A program made the position numbers and the translations under genes. Below are positions 56,523-64,000 of a DNA stretch of 64,000 bases, piece by piece. Under the pieces are notes generated by a model, which saw nothing but the letters and a program-made list of their open reading frames with translations, was not told the DNA's origin and did no database searches. The stretch comes from Ctenosaura bakeri. Lineage: Eukaryota > Chordata > Lepidosauria > Squamata > Iguanidae. The DNA lies in NCBI GenBank assembly GCA_948474755.1, contig CAOLHI010002143.1, forward strand, positions 1 to 64,000. The letters run 5' to 3'. Position 1 is the first letter of the stretch; every line of letters starts with the position of its first letter.

Positions 56523-57053
56523 TGTGATAGATGACAGCTCTGAGGTCGACGAGCAATTGATTGTGCTAGAAACAGAGCCAGTGATGGACCAAACTATCTT
56601 GGAAACACCCTCATCAGCTGAAAGGCAGGCTGAGACTGAGTTGCTGCAACCAGTGCCAGTGGGAAGAGGGGACCAGCAATGATTTAGAGGAATTAGATTC
56701 ACCCCCCAGTTGCCAATCACAGAGGAGACGCTGTTTGGGCAAGGCTGAGTAAACAGAACAATGATGAGTAACACCTGTTTTTATCAACATATAAGTTGGA
56801 CGATGTGGCTTGCTGTTTGCTTGCAGCAAATCACTAATCAAGCTGACAACCCTTGTGTTCTGGCTCTCTTGATCCTTTTGGACTGACCTTTGGCATTCTG
56901 GACCATTTGGATGTGACCTTGACTTCAGCTCAGTTCAGCATTTCTCCTTGACTGTTTGCATTGGATACCTCCACTCCCTCCTCCTCTTGGACATTTACTA
57001 TCACCTTCCTTCCCTTGCTGGCAGAAAGGCATGGGCAGGGAGTTGAACTCTGA
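56523..57053 (+). repeat. Unclassified dispersed repeat, copy 2 (empty site)
   Basis: Inverted relative of 28946-30044 without the GC-rich insert. Runs from 'tgtgatagatga' to 'gggagttgaactctgac', where similarity stops in both copies. It lacks about 24 bp present in copy 1 ('gaaatgaacagctcagg') and has about 15 bp copy 1 lacks ('ctgcaaccagtgcca'). A TATAAGTTGG motif and 'ttcagctcagttcagc' repeats are inside. Type unknown; an LTR or a SINE/LINE-derived unit are possible. Confidence 0.85.
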
Positions 57054-57221
57054 CAGCAGAAGCCACACCAGGTGAAAAAGACCGATATTATGGTCAATGC
57101 AGGTAGCCAGCTGGGTTCTTACTAGAGAAGAGAATCAATGTATGTGCAACTGAACATAATTTGACAGTAAGGTGCTTTGGGATCTGATAGCTGAACACAG
57201 TGGGATGACTCTGGAGTGTGC

Positions 57222-58034
57222 TGTTACCCTGTTCTCTTGGGGTCCCGGGAGGGGCGCCCAAATAACCAAACACAAACACAAAGTTGGGGAAATTAACTGG
57301 AGCACTCTCTTAAGCTAGCGAGAGGCAGGGTAACTTAGCAGGGATCTTGTAACCCAATGTCTATGGGGTCAGGTCAGTCAAGCAGTCAGACAGTTTTTAA
57401 AATAGCAGAATGATATCTTTATTAAAGGACGAACAACAAATAAGACACCACAAGGGGAAATGGGTGATATGACACCTTTTCTCGTAGTCCTGAAGAAGCG
57501 GGAAGAAACTCAGCGTAGAGGCCGAGGGGAGCTCTCTGGACAAAATGACAGCAAGGCTGGATGGAACTCAGGAGCGATCCGAGGTGGTCTCGGAATCGGG
57601 GAGTTTTTATAGGGTGAATTGTGCCCACAGGCCATGCCATACTCAGTGAGAACAATGCGGGTTTGAAGTGGGACAAAAGCTTTGGCAAAGGTCAAGTTTA
57701 ACATGATGGGCTTAGCGCAGGTTTAACAATAGTATAACCAGTATGCAAATGGATTGGCATTGTCAGACTTTCGCCGCAAGGCCGGGCGTCTTTGTTTAGA
57801 GTCGCGCTTAAGCAATAGGTGTTTGCAGGGAGGTCCCTGAAGCAACGGAGTGGCTTTGTTCTGCCTGCCTAGGTGGAGAATGGAATGTCCAACAATTACT
57901 GGCCACACCTGAGTACATGCTTGTCCGGAGGCCTCACAAACACGTGGAGCGGGGTGGCAGAGGAAGGCTGAATGATTCTGATATCAAAAGAGATATCTAG
58001 TGCTATCACTGGGTGGGCCTGAACCATAGTAACA
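57222..58034 (-). mobile_element. Solo LTR, 813 bp, GTGC duplication
   Basis: On plus it reads TGTTACCCTG to CATAGTAACA, flanked by the exact 4-bp duplication GTGC (57218-57221, 58035-58038). On the minus strand it matches 34524-35396: TATA (CCCTATAAAAAC, near 57612), poly(A) signal (TTAATAAAG, near 57421), and 'agagagtgctc' before the end. No internal region follows. Confidence 0.92.
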
Positions 58035-58038
58035 GTGC

Positions 58039-59411
58039 CATTCTTGAAAATAAGCTGTTCCAGGATCTGGTTCTCAGAGTCAGTAAGTCATCAAAGGCAA
58101 TGTTCTTGCTTCTGGCACATGCCCCTCATATTTTGCCCCTGGTTTGTAGAAGTCTTCCTAGAATTAGTCTTCTCTGGCTAAATGGCACTAGTGCCAGGAA
58201 TCAGTGAAAGGGCAGTGAGGGACTACAGGCACAGTTCATGCAGGAAGGCCAGGCTGGGACAGGTCAGGCCCTGGGATCAGCCCTTTGAGATTTTCTCATA
58301 GAGGCTGGGCACTAACAGTTCAGGCCTACAGCACAGGTATCAAGGCAAATAAGCCAAGTTGTACCTGATTCCAAGGTGATGGTGGCCTGTTTTCTTGCTG
58401 CCTCTTTTGAGTTTCATCACCCATCTTGCTTCTTCTGAGACTTTTATCTTTCCTTGTCCCTTAGTAGTTGTGCCAATGGGATGTGATACAGAAATACCAC
58501 AAATAAACAAATAAGGTGCTGTTTCAGTGTTGGCAACCTGTTAGCTAATAGGCACATTGCATTCCTCTCTGCAGCTAAAAGGGGTGGAACAGCTATAGTG
58601 ATCTATCATATCCTTTTACAGTCTTTCCTGCCACTTGCCCAGCCTGTTTCGTTGCCTGTAGAACTCTTGTAAACCAAGGGATATTATGCTGTGATGGGAA
58701 CATCAGAGTGGACTCTTGAAAGTGATTGTGTCAGTGATGTTTGCCATCTTGCCATTTCATAGTGAGACCAGGGCCTCAACCAAATCCACAGCCCTAGCAA
58801 TTGGAAAATCCCCCCAAATCCTATAGATTCCAAAAATCTTCAGAGACAGAGAACATCCTTATTAGTTTCCCAATCCTGCTGCAAGTCTCTGCTACCAGTA
58901 ATCTCATTATTTTTGAAAGATTTTATTTCCTTTCTTTTATATCCTGCTTATTTTCCCAATGCAGGATCCAAGGTCTCAAGTTCTCTCTTGGCTAAGATCC
59001 AACTGAACACTAGTGGAGTGAAAAGTCCCTCTGGTGTACTAATAATGGGCACATCCAGACTGACTGAAAAGTCCCAGATTTTGTTTCTATACTTTCTGAT
59101 TTTATACTGGCTTAAGATAAACTGACCTGCAGAGCCTGTATAAACACATCTCTGATTGTACCAGGAGCTGACAAAAAAAATATTATGGGATAAACAAAAC
59201 GTGTATGGATCTCCAAAATAAAATCAGAAAGAACAGTAACAAAATTGGGTACTTTCTGATCTTCTTAATCAGTCTGGATGTGCCCAGTGTTGGTCCAACT
59301 GCTCCATGTCATTGCGTGTACATGGGTTGGTAGGGGATGATGGATTTTCCACTTGAACAATGAGGTCTGCATGAGCAGTGAAAAGAAAATCAAATTGCTA
59401 CACTACAGTTG
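58039..59411. other. Unassigned sequence
   Basis: No family or gene recognised. Confidence 0.35.
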
Positions 59412-59777
59412 TTGACAAATTGGGCGCTGGTCAAGCTGAAGCAAGTCCAGAAGAGGGTGACCAAAATGGTGAGGGGCTTGGAAGCCATGCCCTATGAGGA
59501 TAGACTTAGAGAGCTGAGTATGTTTAGTCTGCAGAAGAAAAGGTTAAGAGGGGACATGATAGCCATGTTTAAATATTTGAAGGGTTGCCATGTAGAGGAA
59601 GGAGAGGGCTTGTTTTCTGCTTCTCCAGAGACCAGGACAAGGAGCAATGGATTCAAGCTGCAGGAAAGGAGATTCCACTTGAACCTCAGGAAGAACTTCC
59701 TGACAGTCAGGGCTGTCCAGCAGTGGAATATGCTGCCTCATAGTGTGACGAAGTCTCCTTCTTTGGAGATTTTTTGA
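59409..59777 (+). pseudogene. CR1 ORF2 C-terminal fragment
   Basis: 122 codons matching the end of the CR1 polymerase-encoding ORF. The first few codons (MLTNWALVK) include flanking bases, so the apparent ATG is not the real start. The sense frame is intact but corresponds to a small fraction of a full ORF2. Confidence 0.88.
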
Positions 59778-59857
59778 GGGTGTTCCTGCATGGCAGGGGA
59801 TTGGACTGGATGGCCCCTGTGGTCTCTTCCAACTCTACATTTCTATGATTCTATGAA
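59412..59857 (+). mobile_element. CR1 LINE, 5'-truncated, C-terminal ORF2 and 3' UTR
   Basis: Frame 59409-59777 holds the last part of CR1 ORF2: 'QKRVTKMVRGLEAMPYEDRL', 'LQKKRLRGDMIAMFKYLKG', 'FHLNLRKNFLTVRAVQQWN'. It stays open for 122 codons to a TGA at 59775. The 3' UTR ('ctgcatggcaggggattggactggatggcc') ends in TTCTATGATTCTATGA, the CR1 terminus. Lacking the RT and endonuclease domains, it cannot move by itself. The open frame suggests a fairly young copy. Confidence 0.92.
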
Positions 59858-60133
59858 ACCCCACCACCACCTTTTGCCCCTAAAATATCATAGGAACCCC
59901 TCTCATAACTTATTTTACTGCCCCATACAAAGGACAAGATGCCCACTGCCCCATCTAGAAGCAAACTGTACTGGCCTTTGAAATTTACTTCAATGCTGCA
60001 CTCTGCCCCACTGCAACTGGAGTAGTGGGCTTGCAAGATGGCCTGTAAGTGGCACAGACCACTCTTGTTTTCTAGTAGATGGGAAGGACCATCAGCTGCT
60101 GCTGCATTCTCTCCTCCTGCATTTACTACCTAA
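59858..60133. other. Unassigned
   Basis: No repeat or gene recognised. Confidence 0.35.
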
Positions 60134-60240
60134 GGCCATTTCCTCACTCTGCCTAACTGGAGGGCCGATCATGATCATGGGACTTTTACTAGTCAGACTG
60201 TAAACATCCGGCATGAAATTGCCAACATGTTTCTGTGATA
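60134..60240 (+). mobile_element. Possible GGCC-ended MITE left end
   Basis: TAA then GGCCATTTCCTCACTCTGCC is a good match to the Harbinger-like left terminus. No right end is found; inner limit arbitrary. Confidence 0.45.
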
Positions 60241-60974
60241 AATGGAACATTTGTATGAGTGTGTACTTTTGAGTGAGATTTGCGCTTCTCCACTTTTAAA
60301 TCAATGGGAGTACACTTCTAAAATGCACAGTGGCAGATTTCTTCTCTGATCTTCTCCTGTGTGAATCAAAGGGCTAAGTAAGGATGAGATAGCAGAGTCA
60401 GTATGATCCATTAAAACACCTGTTGCATCCAATTAGACTCAAGCCAGGTTTTAAGGGTTGAGTGGTTTTATGTTTCAAGCAGCCACCTCAATATAGATTT
60501 TGATATTTATGTACAGACGTCAGAATGAAATGTTGTTTCTGATGGTACCTGGTCAGAGATCAGAGCTAAGTCACCTGTTGACACTCACTAACACAAGCGC
60601 ATGATAAAAAAAATATTAGAGAACTCATTTTCATTTCTTTTGCAACCTCATACTTATTGATTTTTACAAAGCTCTGTGTTTGTACAGTCTTGTCTCTGAC
60701 ATTTAAATTTTTGGGTTGGTGGGTTTTTTTTTGGTATCTAGCTATCAAACCAGTACAAAACAAAAAAATTATAAACAACAAAAACTATGTGCAGAAACTC
60801 ACATGAAGTAAAGCCATATAACATTCTACCTGACAATATATAGCATCAGGAATATATAGCAATTGTGGGAGGAAATAAGAGCATTCTGGCCCCCCACATG
60901 AAAATTTCTCTTCGTTCTCCAATTTTTTAGCATTGCGGTAATTTAAAACTTCAATTGAGCATTTAGAAGTAGTG
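60241..60974. other. Unassigned sequence
   Basis: AT-rich with a T-run near 60724-60732. No gene. Confidence 0.35.
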
Positions 60975-61334
60975 TAGGGGTGGACAATGTGCAACCTATT
61001 GGCCATATGCAGCCCTTGGGATTCCTAAGTATGGCCTGCAGGACCTCCAGAAGCCAAATCTTCCAGATCCCTCCCAGATTTTTTAATTTTTGGGGTGAGG
61101 AGGAGGGATTTGGGGATGGTTTTTGCCCCCAAATTGCCCCAAACCTCCCAAAGTCGTTTGCTCCACTAACCCCTCCCAGCCCAGCAAACCTTACCAAAAC
61201 AGCCACCTTGCAAAAAAGAAAAACAAAAAGCTGAAAATTGGCCAAAATGTTATCACATCAGTTCTGGCACTCTGAAATGTGCTGCTGCTGCTGCAGCCCG
61301 CTAGACCTGCTCTGTTGCCAGTTACCCACTCCTG
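60975..61334. mobile_element. hAT MITE, 360 bp, decayed 8-bp duplication
   Basis: Left TAGGGGTGGACAATGTGCAACC (hAT-like caggggtgg..), right CAGTTACCCACTCCTG. Flanks AAGTAGTG (60967-60974) and AAGTAGAT (61335-61342) agree at 6 of 8 bases. No transposase; the ORFs over it are compositional. Confidence 0.75.
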
Positions 61335-61342
61335 AAGTAGAT

Positions 61343-62439
61343 TTTAGTCATCCAAAAAAAGGGGGAAGACAAAGTTACCAAAAGTATGCAAACCGTGGAT
61401 ATAAGAGTTGTAGGTGTGAAGGATTTTCAGTGTTCGACTCTTGAGATGCTAGAGATTTGGAGAGTGGAGGAAAATTTCATGGAGGGGAGGCAGCAGGCTT
61501 GAGGGGCAGTGTCCTCCATCTGCCCCCCTGCAGCTTCGACCCCACATAGCATTCTCTCTTAGTGTTTTGTCCTCATATTAGAAACCAGAGGTAGCAAATG
61601 TACAGCCCTTGTCTGCATAGCAAATAATACTTTCTGAGAATGGCAATAAAGCATTTTACCAGTTATTGAAAGGCAAAAGTGGACTGAATAGGGTGGCCAT
61701 GTAAGAACTGACAAAAATAAAAAGCCAGGGGACAAAAGAGGGCACTGATTGGTATATGCTAACATATTTTCTTTGACCAGAACTCCCAGAATCCTTCAGC
61801 CAGCGAATCACTGGCCATGCAGGCTAAGATATTATGAAATCTGTAGTCCAGAAAAAAAAACCCCAAAAACTTTTCCCAAACTCTATTTGATTTTGAATAA
61901 CAATGGAGACTGTGACTGGGTGACAAGTGTGCGTGCTCATTTTGCTAAGTGGTGATTTTGACAAAAAACTTCAAGACTTTCCTTTGTTACATACAGTTCT
62001 TTCAAATGGACTTGGCCTGGAATGCCCTTCAAGCAGATGGAGCCTGGCAGTAAATACTGGACTGGCCTCTTTAAAATAAGATATAGGGCCACCCTGCTGT
62101 TGAAGTATGAAGTATACAGTTCAGAAATTTATCATCATCAGCAGCAGCAGCAGCTTTGTTTTCTGTGTTTTACTTCCCACTATACGTAGATTGTGTCATC
62201 TGCTTGAACTTAAGCATTGTATAACTTTGTTTTTATTTTACTGAATGCTTTTGTGCCATTAAATGGCTATCTTGATAGATTCACGGCTAGCAGAACAGGC
62301 ACCAGGTTAAATAATGAAACTGTCACAGAGTCCATGTGCTGAAAAAAGGACTGCATAACTCTCACCTTGCAATCATAGAGCAAATGTCATTAGAGTTGCT
62401 AACAGATAATATATAATGTATAGAAATGTTTCGAAATAC
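61343..62439. other. Unassigned; hAT-MITE-like scrap at 61770-61865
   Basis: 61770-61855 has 'agaactcccagaatccttcagccagcg' and 'atgaaatctgtagtccag', the core of a squamate hAT MITE, with no ends visible. A (CAG)n run is near 62136-62153. No gene. Confidence 0.45.
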
Positions 62440-62491
62440 ATGCTATTTTGTAAGTTGTTCGCCGCCTTGATCCATATGGAGAGGCGGGATA

Positions 62492-62530
<39 letters not shown>

Positions 62531-62535
62531 ATATA
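62440..62535 (+). mobile_element. LINE 3' terminus with expanded (ATAA)n
   Basis: 'gttcgccgccttgatccatatggagaggcgggatataaa' followed by (TAAA)n, about 12 units, to 62532. The best-preserved copy of the common LINE terminus here. Confidence 0.85.
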
Positions 62536-63495
62536 AATAATGATTTCCAGTGTGAACTGTTAAAAAAAAGAGAAAGAAAAGAAAAGAAAGGCTGCACCTT
62601 AGTAGATATGCAATATTCAAAAGTTCTGTAATGCACACTAATAAGAAAAAAAATAATTATAAGAACAAACTCGATGTAGCAGATAGTGCCCTATCATCAA
62701 TTGCTACTGGTTTTATAATAATAATCAAAAAACAGTTTTCACAACCAGGAGAGTATGAGATGGAATACAGAAAGAAACTGGCAGGCGAAAACATTATGTG
62801 GCAGATATAAATAAACAATAGGCAAACACCAATATCATGACTTTTACTTTTGCAGCCTGACTTTCACTTCCCTCCCTTCTCCATGCACCTCTATATCTTG
62901 CCCTCCAAAACTATTCTAGAGAACTCTCCAATCACAAGAATAGACTGTGAAGAAAAATGAAAGAGGAAACTACTTTTTTCCCCAGTTCTCTGACAGAATC
63001 TATTCCATCAGAAAGATGAGTTCATTGGATATTGTTGAGTCCTTAGACTGTATCCATTACAATGTTAAGGTGTCCATCCTGACACCTGCTTCAGGTGAGA
63101 CTTGTCCCAGGTGAAAGTTGCATGATTCCCAGATGAAGGCTTTGGGGACTTCTGTTTCTTCCATTCAATACAATTTATTAACTGTTGTGTTTATTCCACA
63201 GTGTGCATACGCACAGAATCCAGCAAAGTTGGAGCCAAAGGTCATGTGAAAGGAAGCTTCACCTGAAGCTTCACCTGTAGCTGAATACTAAATGTGGGTT
63301 GGGCTAGCACTGGATCTGGTTGGTTACCATCTTGCATTTGGGGGTTTGTGTTAATTCTGGCAATCTACCAGGTTTCTTAAAAATCGCTCTTAAAGCAAAG
63401 CTCTTAAATAAATATAAGTATAAATATATTTATAAGTCTTCAGCAGGATGATTCTTACACTAAGATAAATAAATACAGGGGCATTTGAAAGCTAA
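62536..63495. other. Unassigned sequence
   Basis: AT-rich, no family recognised. 63245-63290 has a short local duplication ('gaagcttcacct' twice). Confidence 0.35.
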
Positions 63496-63905
63496 GGCCA
63501 TTTCCACATCTTTATCCTTTTCTGTCATCATCCTAGCAGTGCCTTTGCTGGGATGGGAGCATGTCCCCAATACTCTCCTCCACACCTGGACAGTTGCCTA
63601 TGGATGGGAGCACAAGCAACACACACCTTTCTTCCACAGTGCAGCCAGCCTCTTTCCTGTGCTGCACTGGGGGAAAAAGTGCCTAGATTGAGCTTCTGCC
63701 CATTCTGCATGGTTGCTGCTGACAGGAGCATAGCACAATCATGGACCATTAATAGATATTTTTTTTATTAATAGAACATACTGCAATTGTGATGGGTCGG
63801 GATACGTTGGCAGCGGGATCACTATGACATCATGCGAAAGCACGACTTGCAGATCGCCAGCAACACATCCCCATTGCGGGACAGCAAAGTTGGGTGGAAA
63901 TGGCC
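63496..63905 (-). mobile_element. GGCC-ended MITE, 400-bp family, copy 4
   Basis: 410 bp, ends GGCCATTTCCACATC and GGGTGGAAATGGCC, exact 3-bp duplication TAA (63493-63495, 63906-63908). Interior matches 13549-13974 in the same orientation ('cttccacagtgcagcc', 'caattgtgatgggt'). A T/A-rich stretch near 63757-63772 is private to this copy. Confidence 0.9.
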
Positions 63906-64000
63906 TAAGTTGTCCTTAAGGGAGCAATATGTATTTAATTCACCATGCCTGAATACAAGTTAATACCCACTGCACTGAAGAGTGGGTTCACAGCAGAGGT

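Overview
The window is 64 kb of vertebrate nuclear DNA with no recognisable host gene. Its repeats point to a squamate reptile, most likely a lizard. It has tRNA-derived SINEs of the lizard 'Sauria' type with a Bov-B-like tail, 5S rRNA-headed SINEs sharing a similar tail, CR1 3' ends with the typical ATTCTATGAT-like terminus, L2/CR1-like LINE 3' ends, a 5'-truncated L1, Helitrons, and many hAT and Harbinger-like MITEs. I cannot name the species. No promoter, terminator, ribosome binding site, origin, tRNA gene or CRISPR can be supported, and none of the bacterial feature types apply.

Layout. 1-459 is the end of a 189/190-bp tandem array that runs off the left edge; a diverged single monomer lies at 23434-23630. 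3.4-9 kb holds a palindromic MITE, simple repeats, a SINE and a second foldback MITE. 9.8-11.5 kb is a broken L1 on the minus strand. 12.0-13.4 kb has a Tigger-like left end, a Helitron and a possible LTR. 13.5-27 kb alternates MITEs, SINEs (one with a hAT inserted in it), two CR1/LINE tails and a solo LTR. 28.9-30.0 kb is an unclassified repeat split by a 552-bp GC-rich element; the uninterrupted relative lies at 56.5-57.1 kb. 31-38.8 kb is dense with DNA transposons: one hAT, six palindromic or GC-rich MITEs and a solo LTR. 39-50 kb is sparser, with old LINE 3' UTRs. 50.6-58 kb has two more Helitrons, a hAT, SINEs and a second solo LTR of the 34.5-kb family in opposite orientation. 59.4 kb carries a CR1 end with its last 122 codons open, and 61-64 kb has a hAT and a last MITE.

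The best evidence is structural. I read exact target-site duplications at many elements (3 bp for GGCC-ended MITEs, 4 or 5 bp for solo LTRs, 8 bp for hATs, A^T insertion for Helitrons), and there is a natural empty site for one element. The items most worth following are the empty-site pair, a Helitron family carrying about 80 bp of the palindromic MITE, two near-perfect foldback MITEs, and the CpG-rich MITEs.

All open reading frames outside the L1 and CR1 remnants look like chance or low-complexity ORFs. The unassigned stretches are most simply intergenic or deep intronic DNA; a few may be conserved non-coding elements, which needs an alignment to decide.
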